This document shows positions 28,291 through 38,776 of a DNA stretch of 48,466 nucleotides, one piece after another. Both the position numbers and the translations under genes were made by a program. The notes under the pieces are model-generated. The model was not told the origin of the DNA. It did not search any database and saw only the letters and a list, made by a program, of their open reading frames with translations. Numbering within the stretch: the stretch's first letter is position 1; the number at the start of each line of letters is the position of its first letter. This DNA comes from Caviibacterium pharyngocola. Lineage in GTDB: Bacteria; Pseudomonadota; Gammaproteobacteria; Enterobacterales; Pasteurellaceae. The stretch covers positions 1 through 48,466 of the forward strand of contig NZ_PHGZ01000019.1 of the NCBI RefSeq assembly GCF_002795405.1. The letters are read 5' to 3'.

Positions 28291-28917
28291 CTATTTCACT
28301 GCGTCATATAAGGCTTGCAGAATATAGCAAGTGGAGGTTGCGCCCGGATCTTGGTGACCTGCGCTACGTTCCGCCAAATAGCTGGCACGCCCTTTTCTTG
28401 CCACAAGCGGAATCGTCGCGGCTAAATATTCTTGCGATTTTTTCACCGCACTTTCCAGCAGATCCGAAATGGCGGTTTGTTCGTCGGCATCGGCTAAATC
28501 TTGCAATAACGGCAACCAAACATCGCACATCGTTTTATCGCCGATTTCCGCTTTGCCGCGCGACACAATACCTTCCACGCCGCTTTTAATGCATTGATAA
28601 AGTTCCGCAGCGGAAAGGTTTTCTTTTCCCGCCGCACTTTGCGCGCCCTTGATGAAAAACGTGCCATAAAGCGGGCCGCTTGCGCCGCCCACTTGAGAAA
28701 GTAACGTCATTCCGACGGTTTTCAAAATTGTGCCGATATCTTTATCCTCTACGGTCGGTAATTTTTCGATTACCTTGCTGAACCCCCGCTGCATATTTAA
28801 ACCGTGATCGCCGTCGCCGATGTCCGTATCCAGCTGAGTGAGATAATCACGTTGTTCGGTTAACACGAGGTGGCAATTTTCAAACCATTGCAAAATCTGT
28901 TGTTTTGTAATGCTCAT
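28291..28917 (-). CDS. dhaL: Dihydroxyacetone kinase ADP-binding subunit DhaL
   Basis: Subunit holding ADP as a cofactor; it receives phosphate from DhaM and gives it to dihydroxyacetone on DhaK. The 208 residues include the Mg-ADP Asp cluster LDTDIGDGDHGLNMQRGFSKV (about residues 28-48) and the GGASGPLYGTFF motif. The C-terminal KGRASYLAERSAGHQDPGATS is also characteristic. Located between dhaK and dhaM with 8- and 16-base gaps. Confidence 0.97.
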   Translation of the reverse strand: MSITKQQILQWFENCHLVLTEQRDYLTQLDTDIGDGDHGLNMQRGFSKVIEKLPTVEDKDIGTILKTVGMTLLSQVGGASGPLYGTFFIKGAQSAAGKENLSAAELYQCIKSGVEGIVSRGKAEIGDKTMCDVWLPLLQDLADADEQTAISDLLESAVKKSQEYLAATIPLVARKGRASYLAERSAGHQDPGATSTCYILQALYDAVK

Positions 28918-28933
28918 AATTTTTCCTTACTAC

Positions 28934-30004
28934 TTATTTGCCCCAACGTAATGCCGGTGTGTTGACCGGTGCATCCCACAATTCAAGAAGATCATCATCG
29001 ACTTTTAACAAAGTGACGGAGATGCCTTGCATATCAAGAGACGTGCAATAGGAGCCGATTAATTGACGTTCTATAGTTAACCCGAACGCTTCGCAACATT
29101 CGCTGAATTTGTTGTACACGCCGTAAAGCTCGGAAAGCGGCACCGCGCCTAAATTATTGACTAATGCAATTACGCGATCGCCTTTTTGTAATGCGGCTTT
29201 AGCGACTTGATTTTCTTGCCATTGATTATTTTCGTGATCCCAGCGGCGAATAGTGCGTTCATATGCGCCGTTTTCAATTAAGGTATTAAACATTTGTTCG
29301 ATGGTTTGATCCAAGTTCACGAATTCCCGCCGTTCAATACCCGGTTCGCCGTGAATGCCCACGCCGAATTCCATTTCGTTTTCTGCTAAGGTGAAAGAGG
29401 GTTTGCCGGCGGCGGGAACGGTACAAGCGCCCAAGGCAATACCGATAGAATGTCCTTGGTTATTCAATTTTTCACCCAATGCGGCGAGTTGATCCAAGTG
29501 ATAGCCTTTATCTGCCGCTGCACCTAAGATTTTTTCAATCAACACCGTATTCGCAACACCACGGCGTCCGGCGGTATATAAGCTGTCTTTCACCGCCACA
29601 TCGTCGTCAACCAATACGGTGGCGACTTTAACGCCTGCGTCGGCTAATAATTCGGCGGCAGTTTCGAAGTTCAATACGTCACCGGTGTAATTTTTAATCA
29701 ATAATAGGACGCCTTCGCCGCTATCGACGGCAAGTCCGCATTCGAATATTTGATCCGGCGTCGGCGAGGTAAAAATCGCGCCCGGACAAGCGGCGTCCAA
29801 CATTCCTTCACCGACGAACCCTGCGTGCATCGGTTCGTGACCGCTACCGCCGCCGGAAATAACGGCGACTTTTCCGCTGACCGGCGAATCGGCGCGGCGC
29901 ACAAAAACAGGTTCTTCATTTAATACGAGGTTGGAATGGGCTTTGGCAAGTCCTTTAAGTTGTTCGGATAAAACGGTTTCAACGGAGTTAATGAGCTTTT
30001 TCAT
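28934..30004 (-). CDS. dhaK: Dihydroxyacetone kinase substrate-binding subunit DhaK
   Basis: Binds dihydroxyacetone covalently through a His and phosphorylates it to DHAP using DhaL-ADP-phosphate. The 356-residue protein has SGGGSGHEPMHAGFVGEGMLDAA near residues 50-70 and EFGVGIHGEPGIERREF containing the covalent His (about residue 218). First gene of the operon. A CRP-like site lies 65-80 bases upstream, suggesting catabolite control. No dhaR-type activator gene is next to it. Confidence 0.97.
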   Translation of the reverse strand: MKKLINSVETVLSEQLKGLAKAHSNLVLNEEPVFVRRADSPVSGKVAVISGGGSGHEPMHAGFVGEGMLDAACPGAIFTSPTPDQIFECGLAVDSGEGVLLLIKNYTGDVLNFETAAELLADAGVKVATVLVDDDVAVKDSLYTAGRRGVANTVLIEKILGAAADKGYHLDQLAALGEKLNNQGHSIGIALGACTVPAAGKPSFTLAENEMEFGVGIHGEPGIERREFVNLDQTIEQMFNTLIENGAYERTIRRWDHENNQWQENQVAKAALQKGDRVIALVNNLGAVPLSELYGVYNKFSECCEAFGLTIERQLIGSYCTSLDMQGISVTLLKVDDDLLELWDAPVNTPALRWGK

Positions 30005-30068
30005 ACAATCGTCCTCTGCTTTATGGTTGAAAATTGAAATTATTTTAGCGTAAAGGAAAAAATATTTT

Positions 30069-30084
30069 TGTTATCACAGTCACA
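30069..30084. promoter_or_regulatory. CRP-like site upstream of dhaK
   Basis: TGTTA-TCACAG-TCACA matches 9 of 10 consensus positions of the CRP site, 65 bases before the dhaK start. The rest of the dhaK-dapE gap is AT-rich and holds an uptake sequence near 30146; I see no gene in it. Confidence 0.55.
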
Positions 30085-30239
30085 AAAACCAAAATGAGCG
30101 AAAAGGAAAATAATTTTCTCAATACTGTGAAGCTCTGTAAGCGCAAAGTGCGGTGAAAAAATTTTTCTTTTTAAAGATTAAGGCGGGCTGTTATATAATG
30201 AAGCCGATTTAAGAAAAAACCGATTAAATAGAGTAAAAA

Positions 30240-31373
30240 ATGAAACAAAGCATAATTGATCTTGCACAACAACTTATTCGACGACCTTCAATCAGTCCGG
30301 ATGATCAAGGCTGTCAGCAACTTATCGCCGAACGTTTGGCAAAATTAGGTTTCCGCATTGAATGGATGCCTTTTAACGATACCTTGAATTTATGGGCAAC
30401 GCACGGCAGCAGCGCACCGGTGACGGCATTTGCCGGACATACGGATGTAGTGCCGGTCGGCGATGAAAATTTGTGGCAATATCCGCCGTTCGACGCACAA
30501 ATTATTGATGATATGTTATACGGGCGCGGCGCAGCGGATATGAAAGGATCCTTGGCGTCGATGATTGTCGCGGCGGAAGAATATGTGAAAACTAATCCGA
30601 ATCATTCGGGCACGATTGCCTTTTTGATCACCTCCGACGAAGAAGCCGCGGCAAAAGACGGCACAGTGCGCGTGGTAGAAAGCCTAATGGCGCGCGGTGA
30701 AAAAATCGATTATTGTATGGTGGGCGAGCCTTCAAGTGCGGTTAAATTGGGCGATGTTGTGAAAAACGGACGACGCGGTTCCATTACCGGTAATTTGTTT
30801 ATTCAAGGCGTGCAAGGACACGTCGCTTATCCGCATTTGGCGGATAATCCGGTACATAAAGCCTTGGGATTTTTGACGGAATTGACCGCTTATCAATGGG
30901 ATAACGGAAATGCGTTTTTTCCGCCGACCAGTTTACAAATCGCCAATATTCAAGCGGGAACCGGCAGTAATAACGTAATTCCGGGCGAACTTTATGTTCA
31001 ATTCAATTTACGTTATTGCACGGAAGTCACGGATGAAATCATTAAACAAAAAGTAGCGGAAATGCTGGAAAAACACGGGTTGACTTATCGTATCGAATGG
31101 AATTTATCCGGCAAACCGTTTTTAACTCAACCGGGCAAATTGGTTAATGCGGTGGTGGATAGCGTGGCGCAATTTACCGGCATTACACCGAATTTGGAAA
31201 CCGGCGGCGGCACCTCCGACGGGCGTTTTATCGCTTTAATGGGCGCGGAAGTGGTGGAGCTCGGACCGTTAAACGCCACTATTCATAAAGTAAACGAATG
31301 CGTTTCTTGCGAAGATTTGGCGACTTTAGGCGAAATTTATCGCCAAATGCTTGTTAACTTGCTTGATGCCTAA
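30240..31373 (+). CDS. dapE: Succinyl-diaminopimelate desuccinylase DapE
   Basis: Zn-dependent M20 metallohydrolase of lysine and meso-diaminopimelate synthesis, cleaving N-succinyl-LL-DAP. 377 residues. Metal ligands and catalytic residues sit in [12 protein letters not shown] (about 64-75), [11 protein letters not shown] (about 96-106) and [14 protein letters not shown] (about 128-141). [12 protein letters not shown] is the C-terminal signature. In E. coli yffB lies directly upstream of dapE; here the dha operon lies between them. The M15 peptidase follows after 11 bases. Confidence 0.97.
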   Translation: MKQSIIDLAQQLIRRPSISPDDQGCQQLIAERLAKLGFRIEWMPFNDTLNLWATHGSSAPVTAFAGHTDVVPVGDENLWQYPPFDAQIIDDMLYGRGAADMKGSLASMIVAAEEYVKTNPNHSGTIAFLITSDEEAAAKDGTVRVVESLMARGEKIDYCMVGEPSSAVKLGDVVKNGRRGSITGNLFIQGVQGHVAYPHLADNPVHKALGFLTELTAYQWDNGNAFFPPTSLQIANIQAGTGSNNVIPGELYVQFNLRYCTEVTDEIIKQKVAEMLEKHGLTYRIEWNLSGKPFLTQPGKLVNAVVDSVAQFTGITPNLETGGGTSDGRFIALMGAEVVELGPLNATIHKVNECVSCEDLATLGEIYRQMLVNLLDA

Positions 31374-31384
31374 GCGAGGAAGAA

Positions 31385-32065
31385 ATGATTTTGACGGAAC
31401 AAATGTTGACGGGCAAATCGCGCGATCATTTACAACCCTTGCCTTGTCCGTTTTCATCGAATCACTTTTTGCAAGCCGACGCGGTGAAAGCTTTTCAGGC
31501 GTTGCAAAAAAGTGCGGTGAAAAATGGCTTTGATTTACAACCGGCGAGCAGTTTTCGCGATTTCCAACGCCAGCAAGTCATTTGGAACGCAAAATTTCAA
31601 GGCGAACGAAAAGTGCACGATGATCAAGGAAATGCGCTGGATTTGACCGCACTTTCCGATTGGGAAAAATGCCGAATGATTTTACGTTGGTCGGCATTAC
31701 CGGGCGCTAGTCGTCATCATTGGGGAACGGAAATCGATATTTTTGATCCGAATTTATTGCCGTCGCAACAAAGCTTACAACTGGAACCTTGGGAATACGA
31801 ACAAGGCGGTTATTTTTTCGAACTTAGCCAATGGCTACAGGAAAATCTTGCGCGGTTTGATTTCGTCTTGCCGTTTTTAAACGTGCCGGAAAACGTCACA
31901 ATCGGACGCGAACCTTGGCACATCAGCTATCTTCCTTTGGCGCAACAAGCGGCGCAACAATTCGGCAGCGAGGTGTTGCTACGCGCGTGGCAAGATGAAG
32001 AAATTGCGGGAAAACCCGTTTTAGTCGCGCATTTAGCGGACATTTTCGAACATTTTTTTATTTAG
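31385..32065 (+). CDS. M15-family (VanY-like) D-alanyl-D-alanine carboxypeptidase
   Basis: Zn peptidase of the LAS/VanY type, expected to trim D-Ala-D-Ala or related peptides of peptidoglycan. The 226-residue protein has the zinc motif SRHHWGTEIDIFD (S-x-H-x6-D, about residues 112-124) and the second site REPWHISYL (about 178-186). These match the M15B H...D...H ligand pattern. No signal peptide is evident at the N-terminus (MILTEQMLTGKSRDHL), so its cell location is unclear. It is in the dapE operon and only six bases from psiE. Confidence 0.85.
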   Translation: MILTEQMLTGKSRDHLQPLPCPFSSNHFLQADAVKAFQALQKSAVKNGFDLQPASSFRDFQRQQVIWNAKFQGERKVHDDQGNALDLTALSDWEKCRMILRWSALPGASRHHWGTEIDIFDPNLLPSQQSLQLEPWEYEQGGYFFELSQWLQENLARFDFVLPFLNVPENVTIGREPWHISYLPLAQQAAQQFGSEVLLRAWQDEEIAGKPVLVAHLADIFEHFFI

Positions 32066-32071
32066 GAAAGT

Positions 32072-32497
32072 ATGGAAAAACGAAACACGGAAGAAAATCT
32101 GAGTTATTTCAGTAAAGGCATTTCAACCTTATTACAGTGGGTTTTGAATATTTCACTATCGGTTTTGGCGGTGATTTTGGTGATCTTTCTCGCCAAAGAA
32201 ACTTACGGCTTGGTGTCGGTGCTATTTGATCATTCCAAAGAAGCGTCGTATTTATTGGTGGAGAAAATCGTCGTGTATTTTCTTTATTTTGAATTTTTAG
32301 CGCTCATTGTTAAATATTTCAAGACCAATTATCACTTCCCGCTGCGTTATTTTATCTATATCGGCATTACCGCAATGGTACGTTTAATCATTGTGGATCA
32401 CTCCAGCCCGATCAACGCACTTTTATTTTCCGGAGCGATTTTATTAATGGTAATCGCATTATTTTTAGTCAGCTCCGATCGTTTAAGAAAAAGTTAA
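32072..32497 (+). CDS. psiE: PsiE-family membrane protein
   Basis: Small inner-membrane protein of 141 residues with four hydrophobic segments (about 20-42, 63-83, 90-108, 114-133). The pattern [29 protein letters not shown] is typical of PsiE, named for phosphate-starvation induction in E. coli; the biochemical role is unknown. It is likely co-transcribed with dapE and the peptidase. Confidence 0.88.
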   Translation: MEKRNTEENLSYFSKGISTLLQWVLNISLSVLAVILVIFLAKETYGLVSVLFDHSKEASYLLVEKIVVYFLYFEFLALIVKYFKTNYHFPLRYFIYIGITAMVRLIIVDHSSPINALLFSGAILLMVIALFLVSSDRLRKS

Positions 32498-32513
32498 GAT
32501 TTGTATCATAGAA

Positions 32514-32572
32514 TGTGTCTCCTTTAGGATTTTTGACGGTAAAACCGGTTAAAACAAAATGGAGGAGGCACA
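32514..32572 (+). other. Long-stem inverted repeat after psiE
   Basis: TGTGTCTCCT (32514-32523) pairs with AGGAGGCACA (32563-32572) with one G-U pair, enclosing a 39-base loop that contains the palindrome AACCGGTT. No T-run follows, so it is not a standard terminator. Confidence 0.4.
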
Positions 32573-32587
32573 CTTTCATTTATTTTT

Positions 32588-32603
32588 TGTGATTCATATC
32601 AAA
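32588..32603. promoter_or_regulatory. FNR/CRP-type site before nudF
   Basis: GTGAT-TCAT-ATCAA matches 9 of 10 bases of the FNR consensus; read as CRP it is TGTGA-TTCATA-TCAAA. It lies about 90 bases before nudF. Confidence 0.5.
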
Positions 32604-32692
32604 ATTTCAAAATTAATTATAATAATTACATTTTTTTTGTAAAAATTCCAGTATGCTAATCAACGTGTCACGTTTTAGCTAAGGAGCGAGGT

Positions 32693-33316
32693 ATGTCCGA
32701 ACGTAATGAATTTTCACAGCAAGATATTGAAATACTCGATGAAGAAACCTTGTATAAAGGTTTTTTTGAACTGAAACGAATCCGCTTTAAACATAAACTT
32801 TTTGCCGGCGGAACTAGCGGAGTCGTGACCAGAGAATTGCTCGTGAAAGGTGCGGCATCGGCGGTGGTAGCTTACGATCCGCAAGCGGATAGCGTTGTGC
32901 TGGTGGAACAAGTACGCATCGGCGCTTATGATCCGCAATCGTCGCAATCTCCTTGGTTGCTTGAATTGATCGCTGGAATGGTGGAAAAAGGCGAAATGCC
33001 GGAAGAAGTGGCGTTGCGCGAAAGCGAGGAAGAAGCAGGCGTGAAAATCGAACATTTACGTCACGCGATAAGTTTTTGGGACAGTCCGGGCGGCGTATTG
33101 GAGCGAATTCATATTTTTGCCGGCAAAGTGGACAGCACAACGGCAAAAGGCTTGCACGGTTTAGCGGAAGAACACGAAGATATTCGCGTGCGTGTGGTGA
33201 AACGCGAAACTGCTTACCAATGGGTTTGCGAAGGTAAAATTGATAACGGCATTGCCGTCACCGGGTTATTGTGGTTGGAATTAAATTATCGAAAACTGCA
33301 AAATGATTGGCGTTAA
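32693..33316 (+). CDS. nudF: ADP-ribose pyrophosphatase NudF
   Basis: Nudix hydrolase that cleaves ADP-ribose to AMP and ribose 5-phosphate. The Nudix box is complete: G-MVEKG-E-MPEEVAL-RE-S-EEEAG (about residues 97-119). LLELIAGMVEKGE and the downstream SPGGVLERIHIFAGKVD are typical of the ADP-ribose group. 207 residues. nudF followed by cpdA is the usual gammaproteobacterial order; here they are 138 bases apart with their own AT-rich spacer. Confidence 0.94.
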   Translation: MSERNEFSQQDIEILDEETLYKGFFELKRIRFKHKLFAGGTSGVVTRELLVKGAASAVVAYDPQADSVVLVEQVRIGAYDPQSSQSPWLLELIAGMVEKGEMPEEVALRESEEEAGVKIEHLRHAISFWDSPGGVLERIHIFAGKVDSTTAKGLHGLAEEHEDIRVRVVKRETAYQWVCEGKIDNGIAVTGLLWLELNYRKLQNDWR

Positions 33317-33454
33317 AAATGTGAGCCGTATTGGATTTTTATAAGAAAATCAACAAAAAATATGACATAGGTAGCATTTTTTATATTTGGATAATGACAT
33401 TTTTTTTGAAATTCGTAACTTATAGTGAGTTTGTAATATTAGGGAGAGGCTATC

Positions 33455-34285
33455 TTGGTAAATACTTATACATACCACACCTCTGAAAACGTTATTCGAT
33501 TGGTGCAAATTACTGATCCGCATCTATTTAAGGATGAAAAAGGCGAGCTATTAGGGATTAATACGCAAGCTAGTTTTAATCAAGTGTTAACGGAAATCGG
33601 GCAAAGCGATTTTAATTACGACATCGTATTGGCAACGGGCGATTTGGTACAAGACAGTAGCGACGAGGGTTACTTACGTTTTTGCGAAAATGTAAAATCC
33701 TTGCAAAAAACCGTGTTTTGGATTCCGGGCAACCACGATTTTCAACCGAAAATGTTTGATATTTTGAATCAACATCACGGTAATATTAGCCCGATTAAAC
33801 ATATTTTATTAGGCGAACATTGGCAAATTCTATTGTTAGACAGCCAAGTGTTCGGCGTACCGCACGGACAACTGGGGCAGTATCAAATCGATTGGTTGGA
33901 AGCGAAATTAAAAGAACATCCGCAGCGTTATTCCTTGGTGGTGCTACATCACCATATTTTACCGACGAATTCCGCGTGGTTGGATCAACATAACTTGCGT
34001 AATTCCCTTGATTTGGCTTATACGCTTGCACCTTTTGCCAAGGTTCGCGGCATTTTATGCGGGCATATTCACCAACAAATCGACGGTGAATGGAACGGTT
34101 ATAAAATAATGGCAACACCGTCCACTTGTATTCAATTCAAACCGGACAGCAACAGTTTTGCGTTAGATACCTTACAACCCGGTTGGCGGGAAATCGAATT
34201 ACATCACGACGGTCGTATCGAAACCCGTGTGAAACGTATTCAGCACGCCGAATTTCTGCCGAATATGTTGGGGGATGGCTATTAA
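33455..34285 (+). CDS. cpdA: 3',5'-cyclic-AMP phosphodiesterase CpdA (TTG start)
   Basis: Calcineurin-like metallophosphodiesterase that degrades cAMP and so tunes CRP activity. Metal motifs in order: ITDPHLF (about 19-25), GDLVQDSSDEGY (about 62), PGNHDFQP (about 95), VVLHHHILP and CGHIHQQIDG. 276 residues. The start is TTG at 33455 behind GGGAGAGG; there is no in-frame ATG before the first metal motif, so the rare start is needed. Many CRP-like sites in this window make its presence relevant. Confidence 0.95.
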   Translation: MVNTYTYHTSENVIRLVQITDPHLFKDEKGELLGINTQASFNQVLTEIGQSDFNYDIVLATGDLVQDSSDEGYLRFCENVKSLQKTVFWIPGNHDFQPKMFDILNQHHGNISPIKHILLGEHWQILLLDSQVFGVPHGQLGQYQIDWLEAKLKEHPQRYSLVVLHHHILPTNSAWLDQHNLRNSLDLAYTLAPFAKVRGILCGHIHQQIDGEWNGYKIMATPSTCIQFKPDSNSFALDTLQPGWREIELHHDGRIETRVKRIQHAEFLPNMLGDGY

Positions 34286-34304
34286 ACCGCAGAAACCATT
34301 ACTT

Positions 34305-34331
34305 AACCGCCTGTTATCAGGCGGTTTTTTT
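34305..34331. terminator. Terminator of cpdA (and ubiF-like)
   Basis: AACCGCCTG pairs with CAGGCGGTT across TTAT, followed by T residues; it ends at the stop codon of the convergent gene. Confidence 0.9.
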
Positions 34332-35505
34332 ATAATCCTAAGGCGTATTTTAACGCTTGTTTCTTGAGTGGCGTCGCTTTATCAGCGGCGAAAAACGCTA
34401 AATTGCGCGCGATTTTTAGCGGCAATAAGGGTTCTTTGAACGATTTATAGAACAGATCCATTCCGCTTTGCATTAGTAAATTATCTGGTTTGCGCATTCG
34501 TTGATAGCGTATAAACAAATTTTCATCCGTAAAATCTTGTCCTTTTTGCACCGCACTTTCCAGTATATCCAACAAAGTTTTCACGTCTTTAAAGCCGAGA
34601 TTCACGCCTTGTCCGGCAAGCGGATTGATGGTATGCGCGGCATCGCCAACTAAAATTACACCTCGGTTAAAATAACGTTGTGCGTGCCGACGAACCAGCT
34701 CAAAACTGCCGGCGCATTGCACGCGAATATCACCTAAGCGCGGTGGAAAAGCTTGACGGATTTCTTCACCCAATTTTTCGGCGGATAAACTTTGTAATTG
34801 ACGAATTTTTTGCGGGCTGTCATACCATACTAAACAAGCTTGTTGACCGAGCAACGGCAAAAAGGCGCGCGGGCCGGAAGGGTAGAATTGTTGCCAAGTG
34901 ATATCTTGTTGCGGCAAGTCGGTATCCACCACAATCAGCATACAATTTTGTCGATATTGCCAACCGGTCAAACCGATACCGGCAAGTTGACGGAGTTGAG
35001 AGTTCGCACCGTCGGCGGCAATAACCAGCGGCGCGCAATAGGTTTCTTGATTATTTAAAAAAATGTGCCAATTTTCACCGTACTTTTCCGTCTGTGTAAT
35101 TTCCACGTTTAGTGAAGCGGTGATATTGTCCTGTCCGGCGAAAGATTGCCATAACCCCAGTTGAATCAGGTTATTTTCAATCATATAACCGAGCTCGCTC
35201 AGCTGCAATTCATCGCTATGAAAACGAGTGGAAAACCCCTCGATTTCCCAAGTTTCCAACGCACGATAAGGACACACGCGCATTTTTTCGATATATTGCC
35301 ACGCACCAAGGCGTTTTAATAAATTCACCGAAGCAACACTCACGGCAGAAATACGCAGATCATAAGGCGCATCCGGCTGATATTGCGGCAACCCCGCGCG
35401 TTCGATAATATGAACCTGTAAACCTAATTTCCCCAAACCCGCCGCACAAGCAGCTCCAACCATACCACCGCCGACAATAATAATATCTTTTTGTTTCACT
35501 GCCAT
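34330..35505 (-). CDS. ubiF: UbiF-like ubiquinone-biosynthesis hydroxylase
   Basis: FAD monooxygenase of the UbiH/UbiF/VisC family; UbiF hydroxylates 2-octaprenyl-3-methyl-6-methoxy-1,4-benzoquinol. Features: the FAD site IIIVGGGMVGAACAAGL (residues 8-24), DGANSQLRQLAGIG, and GDAAHTINPLAGQGVNLG. UbiF rather than UbiH is favoured by CPYRALETWEIEG, TWQQFYPSGPRAFLPL and the end LLMQSGMDLFYKSF...LKKQALKYALGL. I start at 35505 (MAVKQKD) behind GGAGAAGCAA, giving 391 residues, the same as E. coli UbiF. The frame is open 63 bases further. Confidence 0.9.
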   Translation of the reverse strand: MAVKQKDIIIVGGGMVGAACAAGLGKLGLQVHIIERAGLPQYQPDAPYDLRISAVSVASVNLLKRLGAWQYIEKMRVCPYRALETWEIEGFSTRFHSDELQLSELGYMIENNLIQLGLWQSFAGQDNITASLNVEITQTEKYGENWHIFLNNQETYCAPLVIAADGANSQLRQLAGIGLTGWQYRQNCMLIVVDTDLPQQDITWQQFYPSGPRAFLPLLGQQACLVWYDSPQKIRQLQSLSAEKLGEEIRQAFPPRLGDIRVQCAGSFELVRRHAQRYFNRGVILVGDAAHTINPLAGQGVNLGFKDVKTLLDILESAVQKGQDFTDENLFIRYQRMRKPDNLLMQSGMDLFYKSFKEPLLPLKIARNLAFFAADKATPLKKQALKYALGL

Positions 35506-35725
35506 TTGCTTCTCCGTTTGTTTTTCGGACGTCTTATTTTTACCAAAGTATGCGGAAAAAATCATCACCCGCGAGTGATTTTTGATATTTTACCCTGTAA
35601 AAGAAATATCAAAAATAAAAAATCTTTTAATCATAAACTTTATTAAGAAATTAAGTGGAAAAGGCAATATCTTTGTCCTTTGAGGTTTAAAAATCTTCTG
35701 TCGCAGTTTTGAAATTACAGAATAA

Positions 35726-35754
35726 AAAACCTCCGAGCATTTCGGAGGTTTTGT
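35726..35754 (-). terminator. Terminator of purA
   Basis: AAAACCTCCGA / TCGGAGGTTTT stem with a five-base loop. On the minus strand it is followed by T residues. Confidence 0.9.
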
Positions 35755-35770
35755 TTATTGTAGTGACGAT

Positions 35771-37081
<1,311 letters not shown>

Positions 37082-37182
37082 TTAAGCTTAAGTTTTAAAT
37101 AAACGAACAAACAATTACTTTACTATTTTATCCGTTCAATCTCAATGCAAATTATGTATTTCTTTGATAAATTCGCGTAAAT

Positions 37183-37217
37183 AAAAAAGAGCGGTCGTTT
37201 TTCCACCGCTCTTTTTT
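37183..37217 (-). terminator. Terminator of lysC
   Basis: A 13-bp stem AAAAAAGAGCGGT / ACCGCTCTTTTTT with a nine-base loop, immediately after lysC; T-run on the minus strand. Confidence 0.9.
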
Positions 37218-37227
37218 GTTAATAAAA

Positions 37228-38580
37228 TTATTCGAATAATTTTTTGTGTAAAACACGCACAATGTCGTCGGCTTGCGCGCTTTGTACCAACATACAAATA
37301 TTGTTTGTGCTGGCGCCGTAGCTGATCATTCGGACATTGTAAGGTTCTAAGGTGTCGAAAATTTGTTTTGCGACGCCGGCGGTGATGTGTAAATCATTGC
37401 CGACTAACGCGACTAAGGATAATCCGGTATCGACTTTCACGCTGGAGACTTCGCTTAATTCCGCTAATAATTCTGCGGACAGCATATTGGCGCCGGATGA
37501 TGCGGAACCAGTTTTATCCAAGGTTAAGGCTACGCTCACTTCGGATGTAGTGATGGTATCGACCGAAATTTTATGTTTTGCCAAAATGCCGAATACATTG
37601 GCTAAAAAGCCTTGTGCGTGCAGCATACTGAGGCTGGATAAGGTGACTAAGGTTTGGTCGCGACGTAACGCGATAGCACGGAATGTTGGACGCGGTTGCG
37701 GATCGCGCGTGACCCAAGTGCCACCGTCTTGAGGTGCTTTACTGGAGCCTACATAAACCGGAATATTGCTGCGCACGGCAGGAAGTAAGGTTGCCGGATG
37801 TAAAACTTTCGCTCCGAAAGTCGCCATTTCGGCAGCTTCGGCGAAGCTCATCGTGTCGATGCGTTTTGCTGCCGGCACGATACGCGGATCGGTAGTGTAG
37901 ATACCGGCGACGTCCGTCCAAATTAATACGTCTTTCGCGTGTAGCACTTCCGCCAATAATGCGGCGGAGTAGTCGCTACCGCCGCGACCTAAAGTGGTGG
38001 TTTTTCCTTGCGGATCGCGACCGATAAAGCCTTGCGTGATGACTAATTCGCCGCGATCGATCAACGGTTTTAATACGTTATCGCTGTTTTTCTGTGTTTG
38101 TTCATCGTTTGGCGCCGCTTTACCGAAATTGCTGTTGGTGGCGACCACGGTGCGCACGTCAACCCAAGTGGCGTTCTTGTTTAATTCTTTCAAAACTTGA
38201 ACGAAAATTAAAGTGGACATCATTTCGCCTTGGCAAATTAATTCGTCCGTTAATGCGGTTGAAGTGGCAAGACTTGCGGCTTCGGCTAAGGCTTCGATGG
38301 TTTTTAAAATCGCTTCGATTTTTTCCCGCACTTGAGAAGCATCTTGCAATTCGTTTAAGATATTTTCTTGAATTTGACGCACTTCTGCGATTAATTTTGC
38401 GCGTTCAGCGGCATCACAGCCGTTGGCTAAGGCGACTAATAAATTGGTTACGCCGGCGGAGGCGGAAAGCACGACAACGCGGGTATTTGGATCGGCGATA
38501 ACGATTTTCGCACAAGCGGTCATCGCTGCGTGATTGGCGACGCTGGTACCGCCGAATTTTGCTACGGAAAGATTGGACAT
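37228..38580 (-). CDS. lysC: Lysine-sensitive aspartokinase III
   Basis: Monofunctional aspartate kinase feeding lysine and diaminopimelate synthesis. 450 residues. The start LSVAKFGGTSVANHAAM is the kinase nucleotide-binding motif, TTLGRGGSDYSAALLAE lies near the middle, and two C-terminal ACT domains include VTLSSLSMLHAQGFLANVFGILAKHKISVDTITTSEVSVALTLD. The last pattern is typical of the lysine-inhibited isozyme. A second aspartokinase (thrA) is in the same window. GAAGG precedes the ATG. Confidence 0.97.
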   Translation of the reverse strand: MSNLSVAKFGGTSVANHAAMTACAKIVIADPNTRVVVLSASAGVTNLLVALANGCDAAERAKLIAEVRQIQENILNELQDASQVREKIEAILKTIEALAEAASLATSTALTDELICQGEMMSTLIFVQVLKELNKNATWVDVRTVVATNSNFGKAAPNDEQTQKNSDNVLKPLIDRGELVITQGFIGRDPQGKTTTLGRGGSDYSAALLAEVLHAKDVLIWTDVAGIYTTDPRIVPAAKRIDTMSFAEAAEMATFGAKVLHPATLLPAVRSNIPVYVGSSKAPQDGGTWVTRDPQPRPTFRAIALRRDQTLVTLSSLSMLHAQGFLANVFGILAKHKISVDTITTSEVSVALTLDKTGSASSGANMLSAELLAELSEVSSVKVDTGLSLVALVGNDLHITAGVAKQIFDTLEPYNVRMISYGASTNNICMLVQSAQADDIVRVLHKKLFE

Positions 38581-38635
38581 AGATAACTTCCTTCTTTGTT
38601 AATTTGTTAATTATGAAAATGTTGTGTTTGATATA

Positions 38636-38664
38636 GAAATAACGACTTCGTAGAAAATTGTCAA
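38636..38664 (-). promoter_or_regulatory. Promoter of lysC
   Basis: On the minus strand, TTGACA, a 17-base spacer and TATTTC, about 55 bases before the start codon. The leader is too short for a lysine riboswitch, and none is seen. Confidence 0.5.
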
Positions 38665-38683
38665 ATGAAATTTTGCAAAAAAT

Positions 38684-38720
38684 AAATCTAAATCTAATTA
38701 GTTCGATTAGATTTAGATTT
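38684..38720 (-). terminator. Terminator of proA operon
   Basis: A 15-bp perfect AT-rich stem (AAATCTAAATCTAAT / ATTAGATTTAGATTT) with a seven-base loop. Runs of T follow on the minus strand, downstream of proA. Confidence 0.75.
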
Positions 38721-38776
38721 TTTATAAAATTACCACAGCTTTTTTTCGTTAATTCTTGTGAAAGGGCGTCACTTGT

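Noticed and set aside
38581-38776. Lysine riboswitch before lysC
   Set aside because: The gap is mostly the proA terminator and a promoter; there is not enough leader for an L-box.
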